Source: Cytophagales bacterium
GTDB taxonomy: Bacteria > Bacteroidota > Bacteroidia > Cytophagales > Cyclobacteriaceae
Direction of reading: 5' to 3'
Length of the DNA: 64,000 bases
NCBI GenBank assembly: GCA_022360015.1
Contig: JAKSDQ010000251.1
Location: forward strand, 124,001-188,000
In this document: positions 18,640 through 26,313 of the stretch, piece by piece
Layout of the letters: each line of letters begins with the position of its first letter
How positions within the stretch are numbered: position 1 is the first letter of the stretch
The notes under the pieces: model-generated
What the model was told of the DNA's origin: nothing
Databases searched by the model: none
What the model saw: the letters and a program-made list of their open reading frames with translations, nothing else
Translations under genes and position numbers: made by a program

Positions 18640-18756
18640 TGTTTAAAGCTTTTGGATACAATATCACATTCAAAACAAAAAATACACTGACGGCGTGAGC
18701 CCTATATGTTATGGCACAAGCGAAATGAGGCTGTTGCACAACATTTTCGACAAAAC

Positions 18757-18842
18757 GCTTTGTGTCTCTTTGTGTCTCTTTGTGTCTTGGTGCCTCCGTG
18801 GTGAAAAATGGTGAACCACCAAGACACAAAGAGCCACGGAGG
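18757..18842 (+). repeat. Palindromic dispersed repeat, family B, copy 3
   Basis: This is the cleanest copy. CTTTGTGTCTTGGTG (18778-18792) pairs perfectly with CACCAAGACACAAAG (18817-18831), a 15-bp stem around a loop containing GTGGTGAAAAATGG. It is preceded by GTTGCACAACATTTTCGACAAAACG, a module shared with other copies. It lies 118 bases after the flavoprotein stop, in the same direction. Confidence 0.8.
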
Positions 18843-18873
18843 TTTTCAGGAAAGGAAATCATTTTTAGGAGTT

Positions 18874-18955
18874 AGCAATTAACAGTTGACAGTTGACAAT
18901 TTTTTCATATTTCGTCCACGACCAATTGTCCATTATCAATTGTAAATTGTAAATT
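18874..18955. repeat. AT-rich family C repeat
   Basis: CAGTTGACAGTTGACAAT-type units are followed by the inverted form (CAATTGTCCATTATCAATTG). With copy 3 of family B it fills much of the gap 18640-19077, in which I see no gene. Confidence 0.55.
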
Positions 18956-19077
18956 TGACCAACAGACTCATAATGCGGATACTACATACCGGCTATTGGA
19001 TTACGTACACATTCTGATTATATTCAGGCCATTAGGTTTTTAAGATTATTTTTTTCTTTCATTATTAAAAAATCGTC

Positions 19078-20406
19078 ATGTTTGGCTCAACCGCATTGAA
19101 TATTGTAATTGGATTGATCCTTATTTATTTGTTGTACAGTCTGCTAGCCACGATCATTGGCGAAATAATTGCCACAGGCCTTGGCCTCAGGGCACGCAAT
19201 TTGGAGAGGTCCATTAAAAGGATGCTGGATGATCATACGAAAGATGATGATGACAGGAATAAGATAGTAGCATTTTTTGAAAGTCTTTTTCAAATGGTGA
19301 AAGGTTTCTTTTTCAAAAACCGTCAGGGCCTGGTTAAAAAGTTTTATGATGAGCCTGTGATAAAATATCTTTCGAGCAACAGTTTTTTTTCGAAACCATC
19401 CTACATCAGCCCCGAAAATTTTGCCAAAGCTATCATTGACCTACTCAAAAGGGATGGAGAAGGTGTGGGCGAGGTAGAAAAGATAAAAAATGCGCTGAAT
19501 GTTGATCAGCAGCAGGAAAACAAGGAAGAGGCTATTCGGAAAATTTTAAACAACCACGGGTCGGAGGATGAAAAGATCAAAGAAATAAAAAGGGTTTTTC
19601 AAAGTCCTTTGGAGAAAGATACGGCCAGGCACATTTTATCTCTTCTGGAAGAAGCTAAAAATAATCCGGAAGAATTTAGGCTCCGCCTCGAGCAGTGGTT
19701 TGACGATACGATGGATCAATCTACCGGATGGTATAAAAGAAACATGCAGGTCGTATTGCTCGCAACGGGTTTTTGCCTCGCAGCCTTGTTTAACGCGAGT
19801 ACTTTTGACATCGTCACAAAGCTTTCCAAAGATAAAGACGCCCGCGATCAATTGGTGCAAATGGCCTCTTCTTATATGAAAGAAAACGACTCATTGATAG
19901 CCAACATTACAAAAATCCAGGCCGATTCATCATTCAAAAACTCCGGTGAACTAAAGATGATTGATACGATGCTGGATATTCATAAAAACCTGCAACAGGA
20001 CATTGATGATGCCGGTTCTTTACTTGGCAACGGCTGGGAACTGCCAGAAAGTTTATATTTTACCCATTCAAATGCCAAAAGGAACTCCTCCATATCAAAA
20101 CAACAACTAGTGGACCCCAATCATGCTATTGTTATATACTTTCCTGAAAACCTCGATTTTGAACTGGCAAAAAAATGCTACAAGGTAAAACTTAATCGAC
20201 AAAAAGAGACCCAAACAGCAGTCATAAGCGTTAAGTTTCGCCGCACCGCTTATTTCATCAGGCAAGTATGGGCAGATATCTGGGGTTATTTTATCACTGC
20301 CCTGGCCATCTCTCTGGGTGCCCCCTTTTGGTTTGATTTACTTAGCAAGCTGGTTAAAATAAGAAGCGAAATCCCCAAAACCCCCAAACAACGGGTTATT
20401 AATTGA
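19078..20406 (+). CDS. Orphan membrane protein with charged helical core
   Basis: I do not recognise a family for this 442-residue protein. An N-terminal membrane helix (about residues 7-33, NIVIGLILIYLLYSLLATII) leads into a short basic patch (GLRARNLERSIKRML). A long charged, probably helical cytoplasmic region follows (about 45-220), rich in Lys, Glu and Asp. A second hydrophobic stretch lies near 223-240 and a third near the C-terminus (about 395-425), followed by a basic tail. There is no signal peptide cleavage site and no enzyme motif. It stands alone between repeat-filled gaps. Similar proteins seem to occur in other Cytophagales, but I cannot confirm this. Confidence 0.65.
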   Translation: MFGSTALNIVIGLILIYLLYSLLATIIGEIIATGLGLRARNLERSIKRMLDDHTKDDDDRNKIVAFFESLFQMVKGFFFKNRQGLVKKFYDEPVIKYLSSNSFFSKPSYISPENFAKAIIDLLKRDGEGVGEVEKIKNALNVDQQQENKEEAIRKILNNHGSEDEKIKEIKRVFQSPLEKDTARHILSLLEEAKNNPEEFRLRLEQWFDDTMDQSTGWYKRNMQVVLLATGFCLAALFNASTFDIVTKLSKDKDARDQLVQMASSYMKENDSLIANITKIQADSSFKNSGELKMIDTMLDIHKNLQQDIDDAGSLLGNGWELPESLYFTHSNAKRNSSISKQQLVDPNHAIVIYFPENLDFELAKKCYKVKLNRQKETQTAVISVKFRRTAYFIRQVWADIWGYFITALAISLGAPFWFDLLSKLVKIRSEIPKTPKQRVIN

Positions 20407-20440
20407 CAATGGATAATGGACAATTGATAGTTGATAGTTT
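20401..20440. repeat. AT-rich family C repeat after the orphan membrane protein
   Basis: AATTGACAATGGATAATGGA-type units begin within the stop codon region of the preceding gene. A further inverted stretch (CATTGTCAATTGTCAACTGT) lies at 20565-20596, just beyond the LuxR remnant stop. Confidence 0.5.
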
Positions 20441-20594
20441 ATGGTGAATAATTGATTTTATGTACAGTTAATGGTGGCGTGTTTTAAAAGATGTTGTTGA
20501 TTGTAAGCTAATTATTAAAAAAAGAAGAATTGATTGGTTGGCACTGAATTGTTTCTCAAATCATTGTCAATTGTCAACTGTAAATTGTCAATTA

Positions 20595-20890
20595 CTAAAC
20601 AAGATCGAATGCTTGCGCATATTTCATCACATCTGCGAAATGTTTGATCTCCAACTTGCGGTTGATGTTTTTTCTGTGTTGTTCTATCGTTCTGCGGCAG
20701 AGGAAAAGCTGGTCGGCAATTTGGGGGTTACTATGGCCGCTGGCCCATAAGCTAAGTATCTCAACTTCTCTTTTAGGCAGGGTAGCGAATTGTTTGAAAT
20801 GCTTGCGGGCAAATATCTGCTCGCCCAGCATTCTTTCCAGCTTTTTAACCAAAGACTCGGAGTGCTCAACAGGATGAGAAATAGTGAGTT
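20595..20890 (-). pseudogene. LuxR-type helix-turn-helix domain, likely 5'-truncated remnant
   Basis: The open frame starts right after a stop at 20889-20891. It has no ATG in a sensible place: a TTG at 20852 is the only near start and gives 85 residues. The translated part is a LuxR/FixJ-type DNA-binding domain (LPKREVEILSLWASGHSNPQIADQL, then CRRTIEQHRKNINRKL) and ends with a short C-terminal helix. Residues before the TTG (HPVEHSESLVKKLERM) continue smoothly, as in longer proteins with a sensor domain upstream, so the N-terminal part seems lost. A stand-alone LuxR-type domain started at TTG remains possible. Confidence 0.55.
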
Positions 20891-21039
20891 AACCAAATAT
20901 TCATTACTTTTTGCGAGTCAGGGACTTAAACAGATACTCATTTTGTTAACTCAGTGTCCAGACAGTCTTTCAATATACGGACGGTAACAGCCCGGTATTT
21001 CCGGTCTGCCGCATGAAAAATTTAAATTTATTTGGTTGA

Positions 21040-21057
21040 TTAGTCCATGCGGACTAA
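21040..21057. promoter_or_regulatory. Inverted repeat before the TetR gene, candidate operator
   Basis: TTAGTCC and GGACTAA flank ATGC, a 7-bp inverted repeat ending 30 bases before the TetR start. TetR repressors usually bind such palindromes near their own promoter, so autoregulation is plausible. Confidence 0.45.
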
Positions 21058-21087
21058 AACGGACGGTATGATTCAAAACTAAATCCT

Positions 21088-21750
21088 ATGAAAACCAAAG
21101 ACAGGATCATTGATGCTGCTATCAATTTTTTTAATCAGTTTGGCATCGAGCGGGTCTCGTTAAGGCAGATTGCCGGCAGCGCTGGCATCAGTCATGGAAA
21201 TCTCGCTTACCATTACAAAAGCAAAAACGAAATTCTTCACGCGATTTACACCAGAATGGACACCGAAATGTCGGATGCCGTATTTCCAAAAGGAGACCAT
21301 TCGCTGGAGCACTACCATAATTTATTGAAACGAATCAGTGCTTTTCAAAAAAATTATGAATTTTTCTACATGGATCTGCTTGCCATTGCCAGAGAGTATC
21401 CTGAAGTTATCGAACGACATAGAAAGACTATCACCAAAAGAAGCAAGGAATATGATCATCTGATCAAACACTTCATCGGTAAAGGCCTGGTAAAAGCGGA
21501 GAAAGAAGCAGGTTTCTATAAATCCCTCTTCCACTCCATCTGGGTAATGTCAACTTTTTGGCTGCAACAAAAAAAGATATTAGGGGAAAATCACCCTCTG
21601 ATCAGCTCTGGCAGCGACATCAAGCATGTCTGGGAAATACTCCTTCCGCACCTCACATATGCGGGGCTGAAGGAATATCAGACTTTTGTTAATACGGACA
21701 TTTATGAACTCCGTCCCATTCAAAAAATGTATCTGAATCAACTAAACTAA
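21088..21750 (+). CDS. TetR/AcrR-family transcriptional regulator
   Basis: The 220-residue protein has an N-terminal TetR helix-turn-helix (about residues 4-50; RIIDAAINFFNQFGIERVSL, then IAGSAGISHGNLAYHYKSKNEIL). A ligand-binding helical domain follows that ends in a long tail resembling Bacteroidota TetR proteins. The GNAT acetyltransferase starts 5 bases after the stop, so the two form an operon. The ligand is unknown. A 7-bp inverted repeat lies in the leader. Confidence 0.9.
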   Translation: MKTKDRIIDAAINFFNQFGIERVSLRQIAGSAGISHGNLAYHYKSKNEILHAIYTRMDTEMSDAVFPKGDHSLEHYHNLLKRISAFQKNYEFFYMDLLAIAREYPEVIERHRKTITKRSKEYDHLIKHFIGKGLVKAEKEAGFYKSLFHSIWVMSTFWLQQKKILGENHPLISSGSDIKHVWEILLPHLTYAGLKEYQTFVNTDIYELRPIQKMYLNQLN

Positions 21751-21755
21751 GGACC

Positions 21756-22259
21756 ATGAAGGAATTCATTGACCTCAATCAAATCACGATAAGGACCGAT
21801 ATCAGACCCGGGGATATCGGATACATCACCTATCTGCATGGGGTATTGTACAATAGGGAATACAGTTATAATTATCATTTTGAACGTTATGTAGCGATCA
21901 GCTTCAGCGAATTTATGGAGAATTACGACCCCGGTAAAGACCGTTTATGGATTGTGGAGGATGAAAATACCATCGTGGGGTCGATTCTGATTATAGGCCG
22001 GTCGGGCAATGTGGCCCAGTTACGGTATTTCATTCTGCATCCTGATTACAGGGGCATGGGACTGGGCAAAAGGATGATGCAACTGGCGATGGATTTTTGC
22101 AGATCTGCAGGATACGGATCGGTATATTTATGGACAGCCAGCGAACTGGATACTGCCGCCCACCTTTACCAGCGATTTGGATTCAAAAAGACAAAACAGG
22201 TCATCTCCAACCATTGGGGAAAAGAGGTGGTCGAGGATTGCTACGATGCGATTATTTAA
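21756..22259 (+). CDS. GNAT-family N-acetyltransferase
   Basis: The 167-residue protein has the GNAT acetyl-CoA motif at LRYFILHPDYRGMGLGKRMM (RGMGLG is the pyrophosphate-binding loop) and the C-terminal LYQRFGFKKT segment. The N-terminal part (GYITYLHGVLYNREYSYNY) matches GNAT proteins often joined to MarR or TetR regulators in Bacteroidota. It transfers acetyl from acetyl-CoA to an unknown amine. It is coupled to the TetR gene. Its last 8 bases overlap the end of the convergent lipoprotein gene. Confidence 0.9.
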   Translation: MKEFIDLNQITIRTDIRPGDIGYITYLHGVLYNREYSYNYHFERYVAISFSEFMENYDPGKDRLWIVEDENTIVGSILIIGRSGNVAQLRYFILHPDYRGMGLGKRMMQLAMDFCRSAGYGSVYLWTASELDTAAHLYQRFGFKKTKQVISNHWGKEVVEDCYDAII

Positions 22260-22683
22260 CCTTTTTAAATTTCAAAGCACAAGGCTCGATACAAAATAAA
22301 TTAATGATCAGATGAGGTGGCTGTAGATCGTATCCCAGTTCAAACGCAGGCAGGCTTTTATCATCCCGGCAACCTTCCGGCATCAAAGCCTTCCTTTCCT
22401 GATCAACAGTACCTGTGGTTCCCGGATTGGCTACACCATCTGCATAACACAAGGATTCGCTTGACGTAAAGGTGCCGTTTTCAAAAAATTCAATGGTATG
22501 ATCGCTGTTGACAGGCTGGAAAGTGCCACTGCCATCGCCCGGATCCATCAACTGCTCTGTCAATTGCCATTTACCGGATAAGCTATTGTCAATGGTTCTC
22601 TCGCGTTCCAGGTTAGCGTCCTCGCTTTGTGAGCAGGCCCACGTAAGCGTCAATAACATGATCATCAATGAAATGTTTTTCAT
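22252..22683 (-). CDS. Small lipoprotein, lipocalin-like
   Basis: The 143-residue protein has a lipoprotein signal with Cys at residue 17 (TWAC) and then a beta-rich domain. The SGKWQLTEQLMDPG and HTIEFFENGTFTS segments are typical of Bacteroidota lipocalin-like lipoproteins. Three further cysteines (LCYADG, EGCRDD, FCIEPC) may form disulfides in the periplasm. Function is unknown. It overlaps the GNAT stop by 8 bases, tail to tail. Confidence 0.7.
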   Translation of the reverse strand: MKNISLMIMLLTLTWACSQSEDANLERERTIDNSLSGKWQLTEQLMDPGDGSGTFQPVNSDHTIEFFENGTFTSSESLCYADGVANPGTTGTVDQERKALMPEGCRDDKSLPAFELGYDLQPPHLIINLFCIEPCALKFKKVK

Positions 22684-22797
22684 GGTTACATTTTTAAGTC
22701 CCTGCTCCTAGGACACTGTATCTCTGGAAAAAGTTGGTACTGCCGTCATTCCTCCTTCAACGCCATCATCCAATCCGAATCAGAAGAGCCGATATAG

Positions 22798-22956
22798 GCT
22801 AAAAGCGGAAGAAAGACCGTCTACTCCATGACGATCGATGAGATCAAGGAGATTTTCGATATCAAGTACGCCCTGGGAACCATAGCCAAATGGGCAGCGA
22901 AACGCAGCTCGAGGGAAGAGTTCTCCGAGCTTCAAAGGAACATGAAGAATTTGTGA
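22798..22956 (+). pseudogene. Fragment of a GntR/FadR-type regulator (FCD domain remnant)
   Basis: Between an in-frame TAG (22795-22797) and the TGA at 22954-22956 the frame reads KTVYSMTIDEIKEIFDIKYA followed by LGTIAKWAAKRSSREEFSEL. This resembles the start of the FCD ligand-binding domain of FadR-type GntR regulators (the DIEEIFEIRRALEG pattern). Neither the DNA-binding domain nor the rest of the FCD domain is found nearby, so it looks like a decayed scrap. The similarity is from memory and the fragment is short. Confidence 0.4.
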
Positions 22957-22973
22957 ATTACATCATTGGAAAT

Positions 22974-23035
22974 TGACAATTAATTGTGGATGTTAAATAG
23001 TTGGAAAGTTCATTTTTTATCCCATTGTCAGTTGA
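22974..23035. repeat. Left member of a ~62-bp direct repeat flanking 154-bp element copy 2
   Basis: ATTGACAATTAATTGTGGA, TTAAATAGTTG, AAAGTTCATTTT and TATCCCATTGT occur here in order. They recur in the same order and direction at 23202-23266 after the element. The two blocks differ by a few substitutions and a 3-base insertion. Confidence 0.65.
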
Positions 23036-23189
23036 GGTTGTGTAAAAACAACAATGTTGCAAAAAATAACCAAATTAAATGCTGTTTTAGTTAATTGAAG
23101 AAGAAAATAAATAACATTTGCTCATTTTATCGACTTTTCTTAAAATAATATTTTAAGAAAAGTTTTCAGCGTTTCGTTTTTACACAGCC
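23036..23189. mobile_element. 154-bp repeated element with terminal inverted repeats, copy 2
   Basis: It has the same ends as copy 1 (17370-17523) and the same length. The internal stem is ACTTTTCTTAAAAT, loop AAT, then the perfect complement (23132-23162). Relative to copy 1, one A-T pair became C-G and one C-G pair became T-A. The element is bounded by TTGA on the left and TGA on the right, a possible 3-base target duplication. Confidence 0.8.
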
Positions 23190-23280
23190 TGAATTGATAA
23201 TTGACAATTAATTGTGGACATTAAATAGTTGATGAAAGTTCATTTTCTATCCCATTGTAAATTGTCAATTGTCAATTACC
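23190..23280. repeat. AT-rich family C repeat and right member of the ~62-bp direct repeat
   Basis: It contains the second copy (23202-23266) of the block found left of the element. It ends in CATTGTAAATTGTCAATTGT-type units that run into the 3' end of the DUF4202 gene. The gap 22684-23264 holds otherwise only the FCD fragment. Confidence 0.6.
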
Positions 23281-23864
23281 AAAGCCCTTTGTATCAACTC
23301 CTTTCCTTTCCCTTCAAATGCTATCTCCAGCGCCATGCTTCTCCCCTTTTCCGTCATTTTTCCCCAGGTTTTTTGCAGGATGGAAATAACCTTTTCATCC
23401 TCGTGCTTTTGAAGAAAATCAGAAAAATAGTATTGCAAAAAAACCAGGCAAACCACATCTTCCAACTGCTGTGAAGGAGGGTCTGTTTTTAGTTTGTTTT
23501 TGTTGATCAGTAGCTTTACCTGATTGATGATGTCCGTTCCATATCCGTTTTCGGTCATTATTTCTTCCATCAGGTTGGCATGCATGAGTTTTAACTTAGT
23601 TCTCCATTGCAGATAACCTTTTCGATCCATCGGATATTCGTTTCTCGGAATGACCCAGCGTTTGATATGCTGGCCCCTGGCAGCCAGTTGAAGGGCTTCT
23701 TCCGGATTCTGATCGTATTTGAACAGGATTTCGGTCATACGTTGACTGTACAACAGTTCATGGCTGATATTTTTGCCATGGTGCAAAACTACATGGGGGT
23801 CATCACTATTGGCTTTGTCAATGGCTTTGATGGTCGCTTCAAAACGATCCTGATCGTCAATCAT
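23265..23864 (-). CDS. DUF4202-family protein
   Basis: The 199-residue protein matches DUF4202 over its full length, with the RFEATIKAIDKANSDDPH opening, the LLYSQRMTEIL helix, AARGQHIKRWVIPRNEYPMDRKGY-type central segment and a late FLQYYFSDFLQKHEDEK. The family's role is not established, but its genes are often found with sulfate assimilation or siroheme genes. Here it overlaps the siroheme dehydrogenase gene by 8 bases, which supports a joint role in sulfur or siroheme metabolism. Its 3' end borders on family C repeat sequence. Confidence 0.85.
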   Translation of the reverse strand: MIDDQDRFEATIKAIDKANSDDPHVVLHHGKNISHELLYSQRMTEILFKYDQNPEEALQLAARGQHIKRWVIPRNEYPMDRKGYLQWRTKLKLMHANLMEEIMTENGYGTDIINQVKLLINKNKLKTDPPSQQLEDVVCLVFLQYYFSDFLQKHEDEKVISILQKTWGKMTEKGRSMALEIAFEGKGKELIQRALVIDN

Positions 23865-24456
23865 TTTTTTCAGGTTTATCCAACCAGTCCTGCGTCACTT
23901 CATTCAGTTTTTTCACTTTGTATTCAAAATCACCTTTCAAGCGGGACCTGAGCTCTTCAAGATTATCCAATAATTGCTGAACATCATCCGGCAGGGCCTC
24001 TTCCAGGTATTGCCTGATCCTTTTCGTTAGTGTCGGTGATTTACCATTGCTTGAAACGGCAATTTTAAGATCCCCCTTTTTCACAACAGAGCTCAGATAA
24101 AAGTCGCATAAGTCGGGGGTATCGGCCACATTGGTCAGAAGATGGCGTTTGGCTGTTATTTTTTTAATTTTCTCATGCAGTTCCCTTCGGTTGGTAGCCA
24201 GAATAACCAGGTCCATTTTGTCCAGATCCTTCTTTTTAAACTTTCGTTCCACCAGCTTCACCGTAGGGTGTTCCGCAGCCAACTGTCTGATCTTTGGCTG
24301 TAAAATCTCTTTTGCCACCAGTGTGACATTCGCTTCCGGGCTGTTTTTTAAAACTGCTTCCAGTTTTTCCAGGCCAACAAAACCCCCGCCTACAATCAAT
24401 AACCTTAGTTGATGAAGTTTAAAAAAGGCGGGGAATAGAACGTTTCCTTCACTCAT
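23857..24456 (-). CDS. Precorrin-2 dehydrogenase / sirohydrochlorin ferrochelatase (Met8/CysG-N type)
   Basis: The 199-residue protein has an NAD-binding Rossmann motif IVGGGFVGLEKLE (G23-G25, G28), the catalytic-Asp motif NVADTPDLCDFYL (D112), and SSNGKSPTLTKRIR (S140), all hallmarks of the siroheme synthase N-terminal unit. It oxidises precorrin-2 to sirohydrochlorin and may insert iron to give siroheme for sulfite or nitrite reductase. There is no methyltransferase (CysG-C/CobA) domain and none lies in the window. Translational coupling to DUF4202 is likely because the frames overlap by 8 bases. Confidence 0.92.
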   Translation of the reverse strand: MSEGNVLFPAFFKLHQLRLLIVGGGFVGLEKLEAVLKNSPEANVTLVAKEILQPKIRQLAAEHPTVKLVERKFKKKDLDKMDLVILATNRRELHEKIKKITAKRHLLTNVADTPDLCDFYLSSVVKKGDLKIAVSSNGKSPTLTKRIRQYLEEALPDDVQQLLDNLEELRSRLKGDFEYKVKKLNEVTQDWLDKPEKND

Positions 24457-24568
24457 AGTAAAAAATTTGTATTCCTTAAATCAATACTTAAAGAAACAAA
24501 CTTTCAATTAAATTCCCGACATCACCGGTCAAATAATTATTTTTATTTTTCACTCCCCCCTAATGGCT

Positions 24569-25186
24569 TCACCGCTTGGAATTACACCTTTCCTTAATCA
24601 CCTCATAAGCTTTCAAATCGCCCAGCTCACCTGCCTTGCTAAGATCCAGGCAGCCTTGTTCCAACTGCCCGTGTTCAATTCTTAAAATACCACGTAAGTA
24701 GTAAGCATCCACATTATTGGAATGAATTTCCAGTATTTTAGTGCAATCGTTGATAGCATCCTGGTAAGCTTCGAGTTGGTGTTTGGCCTTCCCCCTTTTG
24801 AAGTAAGCATCTACATGCGTTACATCCAGTGCAATGGCTTGTGAATAATCGGAAATAGCCCCGTAATAATCCTGTAATTCGTATTTGATATTTCCCCTGT
24901 CGAAATAGTAGTGGGCAACTTTCTGATCAATACTGATCGCATGGTTAAAATCTTTCATAGCCCCGTGAAAGTCTTCCAGCACTTGTTTCACCCGTCCCCT
25001 CATATAAAAAGCATCTGCATTGGCCTTATCGGCTTCAATGACCTTATTGAACTTTAAGAGTGCATTTTTATAATCCTCTTTTTCAAAATGCTGCATCCCG
25101 CTGGCTAAAAGCTGACCCTCCTGGGCATTGACCTCCATGAAGGTCATCACCCAAAAAAACATCCAGATTAATTGTTTAAAACACAT
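24569..25186 (-). CDS. Exported TPR-repeat protein
   Basis: The 205-residue protein starts at the Met of MCFKQL, which gives a good signal peptide (cleavage near VNA-Q). An upstream Met at 25225 adds a basic extension and is less likely. About five TPR units fill the mature part: DYKNALLKFNKVIEADKANA, DAFYMRGRVK, AHYYFDRGNIKYE and so on. TPR arrays mediate protein-protein contacts; this one is probably periplasmic. It ends with two cysteines (GCLDLS, ERCNSK). No functional partner is evident from its neighbours. Confidence 0.82.
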   Translation of the reverse strand: MCFKQLIWMFFWVMTFMEVNAQEGQLLASGMQHFEKEDYKNALLKFNKVIEADKANADAFYMRGRVKQVLEDFHGAMKDFNHAISIDQKVAHYYFDRGNIKYELQDYYGAISDYSQAIALDVTHVDAYFKRGKAKHQLEAYQDAINDCTKILEIHSNNVDAYYLRGILRIEHGQLEQGCLDLSKAGELGDLKAYEVIKERCNSKR

Positions 25187-25319
25187 TTTTAACAGTTTTT
25201 TTTTGCCAAATAAAGGATAAACCACCTATTTAAACCACTTAAAAAATCAATGCCTCATATGGGTGTATGGTTTTCAAAAATATTCAATCTTTTCAATGAA
25301 AATGGTCATTTTGACCTGA

Positions 25320-26165
25320 TTAGCCAAATACTGACGGAGCCATTTGAAGGGCCTGCTCAAAAGCAGTTTTGTCGAGCCCGGTTTCGACACTGATTTCATC
25401 AAAAAATGACAGCATTTCCTCTGTAGCCATATTTCCCACCAGTTCATCTTCAGCCATCGGGCATCCTCCAAAGCCTTTGATCGCCCCGTCAAATCGTCTG
25501 CAACCTGCTTCCCATGCTGCCTTTACCTTCGACCGGATATCCCCTGGACTGGCATGCAGATGGGCCCCGAATTCAATATGGGGAAACTGAGGAATGGTGT
25601 TTTGAAAAATGTAGTTAATACTTTCAGCATTGGACACGCCCACTGTATCGGCCAGGGAGATGGTACCAATGCCCATATTAGCAAGCTTTTCTACGAAGTT
25701 CCTGATATAGGAGGTATTATACGGATCACCATAAGGGTTACCGAAACCCATAGATAAATAGGTAACCAACTGTTTATTGTAGTTTTGACAAAGGTTTTGA
25801 ATTTCCTGCAAATCGGCCATGGCAGTGGCGATAGAACGGTTAGTATTCAGTTGCTGAAATGTCTCTGACAACGACAAGGGATATCCCAGATAGGTGATTT
25901 TTTCAAACTGCACAGCATCACGGGCACCCCGGAGGTTGGCTACGATGGCCAAAAGTTTGGTCTGGCCAACTGATAAATCAAGCTTTTCCAGAACTTCTGA
26001 GGTGTCGCGAAGCTGAGGAATGGCTTTAGGCGAGACAAAACTCCCGAAATCAATGGTATCAAAACCCACTTGCAATAGCTGGTTGATGTAATTGGCCTTT
26101 ACATCTGTTGGAATAAATCCATGTAATCCTTGCATGGCATCCCGCGGACATTCGATAAGTTTCAT
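25320..26165 (-). CDS. Hydroxymethylglutaryl-CoA lyase-like enzyme
   Basis: The 281-residue TIM barrel of the HMGL/DRE-TIM family shows catalytic R8-D9 (ECPRDAMQG), metal-binding AHLHAS (H202, H204), and the FGGCPMAEDELVGNMATE loop with catalytic C235 and N245. Such enzymes split HMG-CoA into acetyl-CoA and acetoacetate in leucine breakdown. In the FVSPK strand the family's metal-associated Glu appears as Asp (TIDFGSFVSPK), a mild variant. No other leucine-degradation genes are adjacent, so a related acyl-CoA lyase activity is possible. Confidence 0.88.
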   Translation of the reverse strand: MKLIECPRDAMQGLHGFIPTDVKANYINQLLQVGFDTIDFGSFVSPKAIPQLRDTSEVLEKLDLSVGQTKLLAIVANLRGARDAVQFEKITYLGYPLSLSETFQQLNTNRSIATAMADLQEIQNLCQNYNKQLVTYLSMGFGNPYGDPYNTSYIRNFVEKLANMGIGTISLADTVGVSNAESINYIFQNTIPQFPHIEFGAHLHASPGDIRSKVKAAWEAGCRRFDGAIKGFGGCPMAEDELVGNMATEEMLSFFDEISVETGLDKTAFEQALQMAPSVFG

Positions 26166-26313
26166 TGGGCAAATTTAGAAATAAGCCCTGACAATTTGAG
26201 TAGGATAAGTTTATCTGTTAGGAAATTTGGGTATAATTGTATGGGCCCTATGCTCATAGCATGATTGCCAATGGTTTTTTATCAACCTTGAATGATCCTG
26301 AATGATTGAAGTC

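Noticed and set aside
17370-23280. CRISPR array from the repeated AT-rich units
   Set aside because: Units are irregular in length and spacing, have no unique spacers, and no cas genes are present.
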